Assembly: GCA_017304135.1 (NCBI GenBank)
Contig: JAFLBB010000003.1
Coordinates: forward strand, 38,891 to 102,890
Length of the DNA: 64,000 bases
Source of the DNA: Acidobacteriota bacterium
GTDB lineage: Bacteria; Acidobacteriota; Terriglobia; Bryobacterales; Bryobacteraceae
Reading direction: 5' to 3'
Each line of letters begins with the position of its first letter. Within the stretch, counting starts at the first letter, position 1. The notes beneath the pieces are model-generated. The model saw only the letters and a list, made by a program, of their open reading frames with translations. It was not told where the DNA came from and did not search any database. The translations under genes were made by a program, and so were the position numbers. Below are positions 9,258 through 17,676 of the stretch, in pieces.

Positions 9258-11621
9258 ATGCATTTGCGCCGGCGGAGTTTGCTTGAGACCTTGTTGGGGG
9301 CGTTGGGGCTGAGCCGGGAGGCGGCTGGGGCGGGGCAGGCGGCGGAGGCTGAGCGGCGGGCGGGGGCGTTGGGCGGCTACATTCTGGCGGACAAAGAGCT
9401 CGTCGTGCGGCGGGAGTTCGACGTGGTGGTGGTGGGCGGGGGGATTGCCGGGACGTGCGCGGCGATTGCGGCGGCGCGCAACGGGGCGAAGACGGCGCTG
9501 GTGCATGAGCGCTCGATGCTGGGGGGGAACTCGTCAAGCGAGGTGCGGCTGTATCCGGAAGTCAGCACGAATCACAACATCTGGTCGAAGGAACTGGGGA
9601 TTCTCGAAGAGTTCCACACGGTGGAGCGGCGGGCGAATCCCGAGCCTTACCAGGAGGGCTTGCTGAATGCGCAGTGGGACCTTGTGTTGTATGAACACGC
9701 GGTGCGCGAGAAGAACCTGACGCTATTTTTGAACACGACGGTGCGCGAGGTGGAGATGAAGGACGCCTCGACGATTCTGGCCGTGCATGGCTACCAGATG
9801 GGGAGCGAGAAGAAGTTCCTGCTCTCGGCGCCGCTGTTTATTGACTCGACCGGCGATGGCGTGTTGGGTTACCGGGCGGGGGCGGAGTACCGGTGGGGGA
9901 TGGAGGCGCGGGCGGAGTTTGGTGAAGCGGTGGCGCCGGAGCGGGCCTCGGCGCAGCCGCAGATGGGGAGTTCGCTGTTCTTCCGGGCGCGGGATGCGGG
10001 GGTGCCGCTGGACTACACACCACCGGAGTGGGCGGCGAAGTTCGAGGCTGAGGCGGACCTGCGGGGGCGCAACCACACGCGGTTTGAGACGGGCTACTGG
10101 TGGTTGGAGGTGGGGCTGCCGATGCACCAGATTCACGACAACGAGGAGATCAAGCACGAGGCGCTGCGGCAATTGTTGGGGGTATGGGACCACATCAAGA
10201 ACCACTGCCCGAACAAGGAGCAGGCGCGCAACTACGGGCTCGATTTCGTGAGCTTCTGGCTGTATAAACGCGAGGCGCGGAGGCTGATGGGGGATTACAT
10301 CCTGACGCAGAACGATGCGCAGAATCCGAAGGTGCATGCCGATAGCCTGGCCTTTGGCTGCTGGTTTGTGGATGTGCACAAACCGGGCGGGATTCTGGCG
10401 CGGGCCACGCCGAATACGAATCCGGGTTGGGAGGAGGGCGGGACGGTTCCCTACGGGATTCCGTTGCGGAGCTGCTATTCGCGAAACGTGCACAACCTGA
10501 TGATGGCGGGGCGGCCGATTAGTGCATCTTACGTGGCGTTCTCGTCGACACGGGTGTTGCGCACGGGGGCGATCGTGGGGCAGGGCGTGGGGACGGCGGC
10601 GGCGTTGTGCAAGAAGCATGGCTGCGGGCCGAGGGAGCTGGCGGCGCTGCATGCGCGGGAGTTGCAGCAGACGCTGCTGCGGCAGGATTGCGCGGTGCCG
10701 GGGGCGGTGAATGAGGATGCGGCCGATTTGGCGCGGGGGGCGGTGGTGACGGCGTCGAGCGAGGCGGCGCTCGAGTTTCCCGAGGGGCGCGAGTTTCTGG
10801 CGCTCGACAGGCCGCTGGCGCAGTTGTTTCCTGTGACGTCGCGGCGGTTGGAGTGGGTGGATCTGTTGCTGCGTTCGACGCGGGATGAGGCGGTGGAGGT
10901 GACGCTGGGGCTGCGGCGGGCGGAGTTTGTTTACGATCTGCGGGCGGAGGGCGATGTGGCGGTGAGCACGGCGCGGGTGCCGCCGCGCTCGACGGGCTAT
11001 GTGCGGTTTCGCTTGGAGCGCGCGGTGGAGGCGGAGCGGTTGCACTATGTGCACTTGCCGCGTGTGGACGGGCTGGCTTGGGCGATTCACTCCGATGAGC
11101 GCGATGGGGTGGCGGTGTCGCCGGCGGGTTGCACGGCGGCCGAGATGCCAGGGGCGACGCGGTGGCATGCGTTGACGAACAACCGGAATTTCAGCCTGCG
11201 CGTGGAGCCCGAGCAGAGGCCGTACGGGGCGGCGAATGTGGTGCGCGGGTCGAACCGGCCGGACCGTTGGACGAATTTGTGGATCAGCGAGGCGGGGCGC
11301 GGGTTGCCGGCGTGGCTGGAGTTGCGGCTGCCGCGTGCGCGGCGGATGAACCGCATTGAGATTTTCTTTGACACGGATGTGAATCGCCATTCGCGACGGG
11401 CGTTGTATGTGTATCCGGATTGCGTGAAGCGGTATGACGTGTCGGTGTGGGCGGGCGGCTGGCGGCGCGTGGCCGGGGAGACGGATAACTATTTGCGGCG
11501 GAGGGTGCTGACGTTTGAGGAGGTGGAGACCGACCGCGTGCGGATTGATGTGCACGAGACGAATGGGGCGCGGAGCGCACGGGTGTATGAGGTGCGGCTG
11601 TATCGGGAGGCGGGGGCGTAG
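9258..11621 (+). CDS. Tat-exported FAD-dependent oxidoreductase with C-terminal discoidin-like domain
   Basis: 787 residues. The ATG at 9258 follows a GAGGACGAGG ribosome site. The N-terminus (MHLRRRSLLETLLGALGL) looks like a twin-arginine signal. 'FDVVVVGGGIAGTCAAIAAA' is the FAD-binding Rossmann fold of the FAD_oxidored (pfam12831-type) family, with 'LGGNSSSEVRLYPE' next. The last ~140 residues ('MNRIEIFFDTDVN' to 'VYEVRLYREAGA') read as a discoidin/F5-8C-like beta-sandwich that could bind carbohydrate. The gene stands alone on the plus strand and has very G-rich third positions. The substrate is unknown; a sugar or glycoside is the likely class by family and domain context. Confidence 0.82.
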   Translation: MHLRRRSLLETLLGALGLSREAAGAGQAAEAERRAGALGGYILADKELVVRREFDVVVVGGGIAGTCAAIAAARNGAKTALVHERSMLGGNSSSEVRLYPEVSTNHNIWSKELGILEEFHTVERRANPEPYQEGLLNAQWDLVLYEHAVREKNLTLFLNTTVREVEMKDASTILAVHGYQMGSEKKFLLSAPLFIDSTGDGVLGYRAGAEYRWGMEARAEFGEAVAPERASAQPQMGSSLFFRARDAGVPLDYTPPEWAAKFEAEADLRGRNHTRFETGYWWLEVGLPMHQIHDNEEIKHEALRQLLGVWDHIKNHCPNKEQARNYGLDFVSFWLYKREARRLMGDYILTQNDAQNPKVHADSLAFGCWFVDVHKPGGILARATPNTNPGWEEGGTVPYGIPLRSCYSRNVHNLMMAGRPISASYVAFSSTRVLRTGAIVGQGVGTAAALCKKHGCGPRELAALHARELQQTLLRQDCAVPGAVNEDAADLARGAVVTASSEAALEFPEGREFLALDRPLAQLFPVTSRRLEWVDLLLRSTRDEAVEVTLGLRRAEFVYDLRAEGDVAVSTARVPPRSTGYVRFRLERAVEAERLHYVHLPRVDGLAWAIHSDERDGVAVSPAGCTAAEMPGATRWHALTNNRNFSLRVEPEQRPYGAANVVRGSNRPDRWTNLWISEAGRGLPAWLELRLPRARRMNRIEIFFDTDVNRHSRRALYVYPDCVKRYDVSVWAGGWRRVAGETDNYLRRRVLTFEEVETDRVRIDVHETNGARSARVYEVRLYREAGA

Positions 11622-11847
11622 CGGGCGGGGCGTGCGCTACATGATGCGCCAGCATGTGGGCCGAGCGCGACGATTGGAGCATTGGGACTGGGACTACTTT
11701 GGACGGGACAGTTCGGTTCCTGATTTGTACGAGTGGCGCGTGATCCAGGAACAAACCAGACAATCCACGAGTCCGAGATGGCGACTTTTGGCCAATCTGA
11801 CTTACTATGATCCTGGTTCCTTGAATCGAGCGATGGCGGGAGGCTGC

Positions 11848-12264
11848 ATGGAATTCGCTGATATTTTGCATGCGCTCTCCGGGATTGTGGTCGTGGGCTT
11901 CGGCCTATTCCTGATCGTCTTGGCGGCACTGATCATCACCATGCCGTCTCGGGCCGAAGAATTTCTCAGGGGGTTTGCCAGTTCAGCAGTAACGCACTAC
12001 ACAGAGCAGGGATTGCGCCTCGTTGTGGGCGCGGCCGTTGTCAGCTTCGCTGGTTCGATGCGCCATCCAGAGTTGTTCAACGTATTTGGCTGGCTGATCA
12101 TCGTCTCCACGGCGGGGCTACTGTTGATTCCGTGGCAGTGGCACAACAGGTTCAGCACCTTGGTGATGCCGCCAGTATTTCGGCATATGAGGTTGTTCGC
12201 GCTCGGCGCCTGCGCGCTGGGAGCGTTTATCCTCTCCTGCGTCTCTCAGGTTTTGATCTCCTGA
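11848..12264 (+). CDS. Small hypothetical membrane protein
   Basis: 138 residues with about four hydrophobic segments ('GIVVVGFGLFLIVLAALIIT', then ~45-65, ~70-95 and ~110-135). GGGAGG five bases before the ATG at 11848 decides the start; the frame is open from 11515 but the upstream codons do not look coding. Base composition is visibly less GC-rich than in the neighbours, which fits an acquired or poorly conserved gene. I do not recognise the family. It sits alone between the FAD oxidoreductase and the Gfo/Idh/MocA gene. Confidence 0.6.
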   Translation: MEFADILHALSGIVVVGFGLFLIVLAALIITMPSRAEEFLRGFASSAVTHYTEQGLRLVVGAAVVSFAGSMRHPELFNVFGWLIIVSTAGLLLIPWQWHNRFSTLVMPPVFRHMRLFALGACALGAFILSCVSQVLIS

Positions 12265-12591
12265 CGATGACGTTTCGACTGCCCCCGGCCGTTGGGCCGG
12301 CGTCTCGGGCAGTTTCAATGATAGGAAGCGAGCCACGGCGGGCAGCGCAAATTGTGCGGCATCCAGCGTGGCGACTCTGTCCGGACCGTCGGCTACCCGG
12401 ACATTGCCCTGAGCCGGGGTTCTCGAAGAGGGGGCGGTGGCAAGCGGGTTCCGGCGCGGCGTGAAATCCCGGATAATGACGCCATGCCTACGTCGATTGG
12501 TGTGCCTGGTGGAATTGTGGTGGGGGAGACCCGCCGAGTGGTGGGGGAGGTGGCCTTGCAGGCCTCCGGGGAGGAGCATGGGCGCACGGCG
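12265..12591. other. Intergenic region with a short GC hairpin
   Basis: About 330 bases between the small membrane protein and the oxidoreductase gene. A 6-bp hairpin (CCGGCC-GTTG-GGCCGG, 12285-12300) lies 20 bases after the upstream stop. The frame of the downstream gene stays open to 12352, with possible starts at 12484 and 12592, so part of this stretch could be an N-terminal extension. Nothing else is recognisable. Confidence 0.5.
12285..12300 (+). terminator. Weak terminator-like hairpin
   Basis: Perfect CCGGCC/GGCCGG stem with a GTTG loop just after the stop codon at 12264. There is no following T tract, so it may merely be a stable mRNA 3' end or chance in GC-rich DNA. Confidence 0.3.
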
Positions 12592-13800
12592 ATGACGCGG
12601 CGGTCGGTGGTGACGGCGGGTGCGCTGACGGCTGTCTCGTACAAGCGCGTGCTCGGGGCGAATGACCGGATTCAGATTGGGTTGATCGGCTGCGGCAATC
12701 GCGGCATTCAGGCGCTATTGAAGGGCGCGCTCGAACACCGAGAGCAGACCAACATCGACTTTCCGGCGGTGTGCGACATCTGGCGGCAGCATGCCGAGGA
12801 GGCGGCGGGCGTGGTGCGCGGGGCCACGGGCACGGAGCCGAAACAGATCAAGGCCTATCGTGAGTTGCTGGCGGCGAAGGACATCGACGCGGTGCTGATC
12901 GCAACGCCGGATCATCAACACGCGACGATGCTCACCGATGCCGTGCGGGCGGGGAAAGACGCCTATTGCGAGAAGCCGCTGGCGATGGAGATGAAAGAGC
13001 TGGTGACGTGCTTCGACGCGGTGAAGCGCTCGGACCGCGTGGTGCAAATGGGGACGCAGATTCGGAGTCTTCCGTCCTCAATGGCGGCGCGGCAGTGGGT
13101 GATGGCGGGCAACCTGGGGCAGGTGTTCAAGATCGAACAGGAGCGCAACGGCGTGACGCCTTACTGGCACCGCATGGGCGAGCGCGAATTGCAGCAGGAG
13201 GACACGGACTGGCGGGCGTTTCTCTTCAACCGCCGCGGGCGGGCGTTTGACGCGAAGATGCAGACGGGCTGGTATGGGTACCGCGATTTTTCGCGGGGGC
13301 CGCACGCGAACCTGATGGTGCACTTCATTGATTTGGTGCATCACATCACGGGCGTGGACACGCCGAGGCGCTGCGTGACGCTGGGCGGCACGTTCCGTTA
13401 TCAGGACAACTACGACACGCCGGATTCGGTGGAGACGGTGCTTGAGTATGACTCGTTCCTGGTGCGCTACTCGACGGCGTTTGGGACGGGCGCGGGGAAT
13501 TACTTGAAGTTCTTCGGGTCGAAGGGGACGCTGGATGCGTCGAACTGGAGTGGCAAGCCGTTCACGGTGTCGGGGGAGCGGGCGCAGGAGCCGCTGCCGG
13601 AGGGCACGGCGATTCCGGAGATGCAGGCGGATGGGCACATGTTGAACTGGCTGAAGTGTCTGCGCAGCCGGCAGCAGCCGAATGCGCCGATCGAGGCTGG
13701 ATACAGCCATTCGGTGGCGGTGATTCTGTCGGATGAGGCGATGATTCGCGGGCGGCGCATGGTGTATGACGCGGCGCGGCGCGCGATCAGGGAAGGGTAG
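12592..13800 (+). CDS. Gfo/Idh/MocA family oxidoreductase, probably exported
   Basis: 402 residues from the ATG at 12592 (MTRRSVVTAGALTAVSY, a twin-arginine-like signal). 'IQIGLIGCGNRGIQAL' is the NAD(P) Rossmann loop, 'AVLIATPDHQHATM' and 'DAYCEKPLAMEM' (the EKP motif with catalytic Lys) are diagnostic of the family. Tat-exported members with bound cofactor act on sugars or glycosides, which suits the surrounding genes. The family normally needs NAD(P), so a tightly bound cofactor is inferred. It is followed after 13 bases by the multihaem cytochrome gene, suggesting co-transcription. An upstream in-frame ATG at 12484 is possible but would bury the signal. Confidence 0.87.
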   Translation: MTRRSVVTAGALTAVSYKRVLGANDRIQIGLIGCGNRGIQALLKGALEHREQTNIDFPAVCDIWRQHAEEAAGVVRGATGTEPKQIKAYRELLAAKDIDAVLIATPDHQHATMLTDAVRAGKDAYCEKPLAMEMKELVTCFDAVKRSDRVVQMGTQIRSLPSSMAARQWVMAGNLGQVFKIEQERNGVTPYWHRMGERELQQEDTDWRAFLFNRRGRAFDAKMQTGWYGYRDFSRGPHANLMVHFIDLVHHITGVDTPRRCVTLGGTFRYQDNYDTPDSVETVLEYDSFLVRYSTAFGTGAGNYLKFFGSKGTLDASNWSGKPFTVSGERAQEPLPEGTAIPEMQADGHMLNWLKCLRSRQQPNAPIEAGYSHSVAVILSDEAMIRGRRMVYDAARRAIREG

Positions 13801-13813
13801 GAAGCGCCGGCGG

Positions 13814-15454
13814 ATGCTCGAACTGATGCTGGCGTTGTGGATGCAGGCGGTGGCGCCAGGGCAGGGCGCGGGGCAGCCGCGCGAGGTCGGCAGCAAGGTG
13901 TGTGCGGGCTGTCACAAGGCGATCTACGACGGGTATGTGAAGACGGGGATGGCGCGGTCGACAGGTGTGGTGGGGGCGGACGCGCACAAAGAGAGCTTCG
14001 CGGCGGGTGTGTTTCGCGATGAGGCGTTGGGGGTGGAGTATCGCGTAGCGGCGGGCAAGGAAGGCTACACGATGCGGTTTGCGCGCGCCGCGACGGGGGT
14101 GCGCGGGGAGCGGACGCTGCGGTGGTTTGTGGGGTCGGGGCTGGTGGGGCGCAGCTACCTGTTCCAGCAGGATGGTTTTCTATTTCAGGCTCCCGTGTCC
14201 TATTTCTCGGCGGTGGGGCAGTGGGCGCTCTCGCCGGGCTATGCGGGCAAGCAGTTGATGGACATCGCGCGGCCGGTGGAGACGGCGTGCCTGGGATGCC
14301 ATGCGAGCAGGCTGCAGGCGGTGGCGGGGACGCAGAACCGGTATGGCGAGCCGCCGTTCCTGGAGGGTGGCGTGAGTTGCGAGCGGTGCCATGGCGCGGG
14401 GGAGCGGCATGTGGCGGCGCGGGGGCGGGGCGGTGCGTTGGGGCGGGATGAGATTGTGAATCCGGCGAAGCTCGATGCGGCGCGGCGGGATAGTGTGTGC
14501 GAGCAGTGCCACCTGACGGGGGCGGCGCGGGTGGTGAAAGTGGGCAAGAGCACGTCGGGGTTCCGGCCGGGCGAGGTGCTGCCGGAGCATCTGGCGGTGT
14601 TTGTGTGGAGCGCGGGCAAGGGCGGCGAGCGCGCGGCGACGGACCATGCGGAGCAGATGGCGCGCAGCGGGTGCAAGCGCGGGGCGGGGGAGGAGTTGGC
14701 GTGCCTCTCGTGCCATGATCCGCATGTGGAGCCGGCGGCGGCGGAGAAGGCGGCGTTTTATCGCGGGCGCTGCCAGGGGTGTCATGAACGGAAGCCGTGT
14801 ACGGAGTCGAGCGCGCGGCGGGCGGCGACGGGGGATGATTGCGCGGGGTGCCACATGCCGAAGGGGCGGTCGCAAGAGGGCGAGCATGTGGCGTTTACGG
14901 ACCATTCGGTACCGCGAAGGGCGGCGAGGGGAAGCAGCGCGCCGAAGCGCGAGTTGGTTCCTTACTGGCCGGGCGCGGCGACGGAGCGCGACACGGCGAT
15001 CGCGTATGCCGGGGCGGGGGTGGACCATGCGGAGTTGCGGGGGCGGGCGTTGGATCTGATGGAAAAGGCCGTGCCGGGGGCGGCGAACGATGCGGCGCTG
15101 CTGGCGCAACTGGCGCAGTACTACGACGCGCTGGGGCAGGGCGAGCGGGCGCAGGCGTTGTATGAGCGGGCATTGAAGATTGATCCGGAGAATGTCTCGG
15201 CGGAGGCGAACGTGGCGGTGTATTGGGCGCAGCGGGGGCGCATGGCCGAGGCGATGGCGATGTGGGAGAAGATTGCGGCGCGGCATCCGGGGATGAGTTC
15301 GGTGGCGGTGAATCTGGCGGTGGCGCAGTATGGCGCGGGGCAGGCGGCGCTGGCGGAGCGGACGCTGGAGCGGGTGCTCTCGTTTCATCCGGATTTAGCG
15401 GTGGCGCGGAAGCTGTTGGGGGAGATACGGGCGCGGGGGAGCGGGCGGCGCTAA
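13814..15454 (+). CDS. Seven-haem cytochrome c with C-terminal TPR repeats
   Basis: 546 residues. Seven CxxCH haem-attachment motifs are visible: CAGCH (~30), CLGCH, CERCH, CEQCH, CLSCH, CQGCH and CAGCH, in an arrangement like the cytochrome c554/c' family. About 130 C-terminal residues form TPR helices ('ALYERALKIDPENVSAEANVAVYW' region, split over two repeats). A short hydrophobic N-terminus (MLELMLALWMQAVAPG) is the export signal. The protein would carry electrons in the periplasm and use its TPRs for partner binding. It lies 13 bases after the Gfo/Idh/MocA gene and 27 before the deacetylase gene. Confidence 0.9.
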   Translation: MLELMLALWMQAVAPGQGAGQPREVGSKVCAGCHKAIYDGYVKTGMARSTGVVGADAHKESFAAGVFRDEALGVEYRVAAGKEGYTMRFARAATGVRGERTLRWFVGSGLVGRSYLFQQDGFLFQAPVSYFSAVGQWALSPGYAGKQLMDIARPVETACLGCHASRLQAVAGTQNRYGEPPFLEGGVSCERCHGAGERHVAARGRGGALGRDEIVNPAKLDAARRDSVCEQCHLTGAARVVKVGKSTSGFRPGEVLPEHLAVFVWSAGKGGERAATDHAEQMARSGCKRGAGEELACLSCHDPHVEPAAAEKAAFYRGRCQGCHERKPCTESSARRAATGDDCAGCHMPKGRSQEGEHVAFTDHSVPRRAARGSSAPKRELVPYWPGAATERDTAIAYAGAGVDHAELRGRALDLMEKAVPGAANDAALLAQLAQYYDALGQGERAQALYERALKIDPENVSAEANVAVYWAQRGRMAEAMAMWEKIAARHPGMSSVAVNLAVAQYGAGQAALAERTLERVLSFHPDLAVARKLLGEIRARGSGRR

Positions 15455-15481
15455 CGGGAGCGGCGGTGATAGCATCGACGC

Positions 15482-16285
15482 ATGCGACGACTTGGTGTGG
15501 TGGCTGGTGTGTTGGTTTGTGTGTTGCTGGCGGCGCCGCTGATGGCGCAACAGCGCTTCGCGTGGCCGCAGGGCAAGCAGGTGGCGGTGAGCCTTTCCTT
15601 CGACGATGCGCGGGCGAGCCAGGTGACGCGGGGGCTGGATGTGCTGGCGCGTCACAAGGCGAAGGTGACGTTTTATGTGAATCCGCGGAGCATGGAGCGG
15701 CAGTTGGAGAGTTGGAAGCGGGCGGCGAAGGAGGGGCATGAGATCGGCAATCATTCGCTGACGCATCCCTGTTCGGGGAACCTCGCCTTTGCGCGCAACC
15801 GGGCGCTGGAAGAGTTCACGGCGGCGCGGTTCGGCGAGGATGTGGACGAGGGCAAGCGGCTGATTGAATCGATGCTCGGTGTGAAGGCGACAACATTTGC
15901 CTATCCGTGCGGCTCAAAGTTTGTGGGACGCGGGGTGAATACGCAGAGCACGGTGCCGCTGGTGGCGCAGCGGTATCTGGCGGGGCGCGGGTTTCGCGAT
16001 GAGGCGGCGAATGACCCCACCTTCGTTGACTTGGCTCAGGTTCTGGGCGTCGATTCCGACGGGATGAGTTTTGAGCAGATGAAGGCGGCGGTGGATCGGG
16101 CGCGGGCGAACAACGGGTGGCTGGTGTTGGCGGGGCATGAGATTGGGGAGCCGGGGAACCAGACGACGCAGGCGGCGGCGCTGGAGGAGTTGCTTAGGTA
16201 TGCGGTGGACCCGGCGAATGGGGTTTGGCTGGAGACAGTGGAGCGGGTGGCTCGGTATGTGCAGGAGCGGGGAGGGCGGAAGTAG
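15482..16285 (+). CDS. Exported polysaccharide deacetylase (NodB/CE4 family)
   Basis: 267 residues with a clear signal peptide ending near 'APLMAQQ' (~22). 'SLSFDDARA' carries the catalytic base and metal-ligand Asp pair (D41, D42). 'HEIGNHSLTHP' supplies the metal-binding histidines (H91, H95). 'TFAYPCGSKF' and 'NNGWLVLAGHEIGE' match later CE4 motifs. The enzyme should remove acetyl groups from N-acetylated sugars in peptidoglycan, chitin-like material or exopolysaccharide. It is the last gene of the run that starts at 12592. Confidence 0.9.
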   Translation: MRRLGVVAGVLVCVLLAAPLMAQQRFAWPQGKQVAVSLSFDDARASQVTRGLDVLARHKAKVTFYVNPRSMERQLESWKRAAKEGHEIGNHSLTHPCSGNLAFARNRALEEFTAARFGEDVDEGKRLIESMLGVKATTFAYPCGSKFVGRGVNTQSTVPLVAQRYLAGRGFRDEAANDPTFVDLAQVLGVDSDGMSFEQMKAAVDRARANNGWLVLAGHEIGEPGNQTTQAAALEELLRYAVDPANGVWLETVERVARYVQERGGRK

Positions 16286-16354
16286 GGGGTACTTGGGGCG
16301 TCAATATGGCTGACCATACCAAGGCAGAGTGAATTGTGAGCATGTGTTTCCCGA

Positions 16355-16382
16355 AGGGCTTCTCGTTATGCCGTGAAGCCCT
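16355..16382 (+). terminator. Hairpin downstream of the deacetylase gene
   Basis: A perfect 8-bp stem (AGGGCTTC/GAAGCCCT) around a 12-base loop, 70 bases after the stop at 16285 and 50 before the next start. No T tract follows, so it is either a weak terminator or a leader structure of the next gene. Confidence 0.4.
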
Positions 16383-16433
16383 GATCAAGATGTGTGCGAA
16401 TGTGAAGACGAAGATTTTGGAGACCGCCAATCC

Positions 16434-16904
16434 ATGGTGATGACAAACAGTACTTTAGTTTCGATGGTGGCAGATGCTTCTTCGATGACTATTAGCGCGA
16501 AGGAGAGCATTTTCGGAGTAATCTATCTTGACTACGGGAATGCGGCCTTCCCTGCTTACGGATGGACAGATATGGTGGTGCCAGTCTGCACAGCTTGGTT
16601 GGATGCTCTGTGCTCGGTGGTTGGCGGAGAGGCCACACAAAGGGATGTCTACTTCATGGATGGTCCGTATCAAGTTCGCATCGCAGCTCGCGGCAAGTAT
16701 TCTCTCGACCTACGCTTGGTCGAAGACCGCGGCAGTGGAACTCGAGTGGTTGCGGAAGTGAACGTTGAGAGCTGTAGGACCTTGAACGATGCGCTTTCAA
16801 CCGCAGGTGTAATCCTCAATGAATGCCGATCCCGAGGTTGGATGAACGACGACATTGCGGCACTGGCTGAGACACGGAGTCGAGCTTACTCTGTGAAGCC
16901 TTGA
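16434..16904 (+). CDS. Hypothetical small soluble protein ('FMDGPY' type, possibly immunity-like)
   Basis: 156 residues, no signal or membrane segment. The core 'LDYGNAAFPAYGWTDMVVPV' followed by a Trp-Leu helix and 'YFMDGPYQVRIA' recalls a family of orphan cytosolic proteins, some of which behave like immunity proteins near polymorphic toxins; this is from memory of the pattern and not a search. Codon use is clearly more AT-rich than in neighbours. No toxin gene is visible next to it. Start choice between ATG 16434 and ATG 16440 is open; neither has a strong ribosome site. Confidence 0.55.
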   Translation: MVMTNSTLVSMVADASSMTISAKESIFGVIYLDYGNAAFPAYGWTDMVVPVCTAWLDALCSVVGGEATQRDVYFMDGPYQVRIAARGKYSLDLRLVEDRGSGTRVVAEVNVESCRTLNDALSTAGVILNECRSRGWMNDDIAALAETRSRAYSVKP

Positions 16905-16977
16905 GAACCAGCGGTGCTTGTGGTACGCAAGACCTAATCGGTTGGCGGGCAAGAGTATACCTGACTGAGCACGCCCG

Positions 16978-16999
16978 CGCCGCTACCCTGAAAGCGGCG
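16978..16999. terminator. Hairpin between convergent orphan genes
   Basis: CGCCGCT/AGCGGCG, a 7-bp perfect stem with an 8-base loop, sits in the 107-base gap between the convergent genes ending at 16904 and 17012. Neither side has a T tract. Placement suits a bidirectional terminator. Confidence 0.4.
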
Positions 17000-17011
17000 T
17001 GACAGGCCAGA

Positions 17012-17296
17012 CTATATTGGGGAATTTGCGGAGTCGTCGCGCTTGAGCGCGGCTAGTTTCTTGCGATTGGCTCGGTGGTCGGCGTATGATTTGATACCAA
17101 AGTAGATGGTGCACATGCCCGATAGGGCCGCAAGCGCCACGAATGCTGCATACTGCTTTGGCTCATTAACTGCGATAGTGGCAAGCACCGATCCAAATGA
17201 GATCAACCCGCCTACGCTGATCCCAAAGAGCGCGAGATTTATTGCATTCGCGCCAGACGCGATCTCGTCAAGCTCAGACTCGGTTACGTAGTACAT
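17012..17296 (-). CDS. Small two-segment membrane protein, partner of the zinc-ribbon protein
   Basis: 94 residues starting MYYVTESELDEIASG. There are two hydrophobic stretches (~20-45 and ~50-70) and then a charged tail rich in Arg/Lys. GAAGGA lies 8 bases before the ATG at 17296, a good ribosome site inside the end of the upstream gene, whose stop is only 2 bases before this ATG. The acidic N-terminal 'VTESELDEI' followed by two membrane helices recalls small proteins found next to zinc-ribbon proteins of unknown role. The same frame is open far upstream (to 17602) and would fuse with the zinc-ribbon gene if the G9 tract at 17401 changed length. Confidence 0.65.
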   Translation of the reverse strand: MYYVTESELDEIASGANAINLALFGISVGGLISFGSVLATIAVNEPKQYAAFVALAALSGMCTIYFGIKSYADHRANRKKLAALKRDDSANSPI

Positions 17297-17298
17297 CT

Positions 17299-17676
17299 TC
17301 AGCGTCCTTCTCGCGCAGTGGAGCGTGAGGTTGGCCGCTGCTGAAAATGGAACAACGGAACCAATGTTGCTGCCGGTCGGGTCGCTATTGTCCAAATCCG
17401 CCCCCCCCCTTCCGTGGCCGGAGGAACGCCGAGCACGCGGTCTAACCCGAGGGCGTAGACATTGTAGAGTTGCGTGTTTCCGCAGTTTGCGCAAATTGCG
17501 ACTAGCGCCGGGAAGCCAGCCCCGGCATCGGCGGCCCCCAACGGCTGAAAAATCGGGACAATGCTCAACTCTGTTGCGAGGTTCCATCTTCGTTGCCCGC
17601 ATCCCGGACAGCCCAGTGGCACCTTTTCGTTGAGTTTTGCTGATGCTGAAGCGATCTGGTTGAGGGATAGAGGCAT
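17299..17676 (-). CDS. Zinc-ribbon protein of unknown function, possibly frameshifted
   Basis: 125 residues from the ATG at 17676 (a TTG at 17703 is the first in-frame start). Two Cys pairs, 'CPGCGQRRW' (~23) and 'CANCGNTQLYNVYALGL' (~62), make a typical zinc ribbon. After 'PPATEGGG' the reading passes through nine consecutive G residues (17401-17409 on the plus strand as C) and the last ~33 residues look unlike a conserved fold. A one-base slip would instead join the other frame and continue into the membrane protein downstream. Function unknown. Confidence 0.6.
   Translation of the reverse strand: MPLSLNQIASASAKLNEKVPLGCPGCGQRRWNLATELSIVPIFQPLGAADAGAGFPALVAICANCGNTQLYNVYALGLDRVLGVPPATEGGGRIWTIATRPAATLVPLFHFQQRPTSRSTAREGR
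17401..17409 (-). repeat. Homopolymer G9 tract inside the zinc-ribbon gene
   Basis: Nine consecutive C on the plus strand, so G9 in the coding direction, reading as three Gly codons. It is the point where a slip would fuse the zinc-ribbon and membrane-protein frames. Tracts of this type are slippage-prone in cells and in sequencing. Confidence 0.9.
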
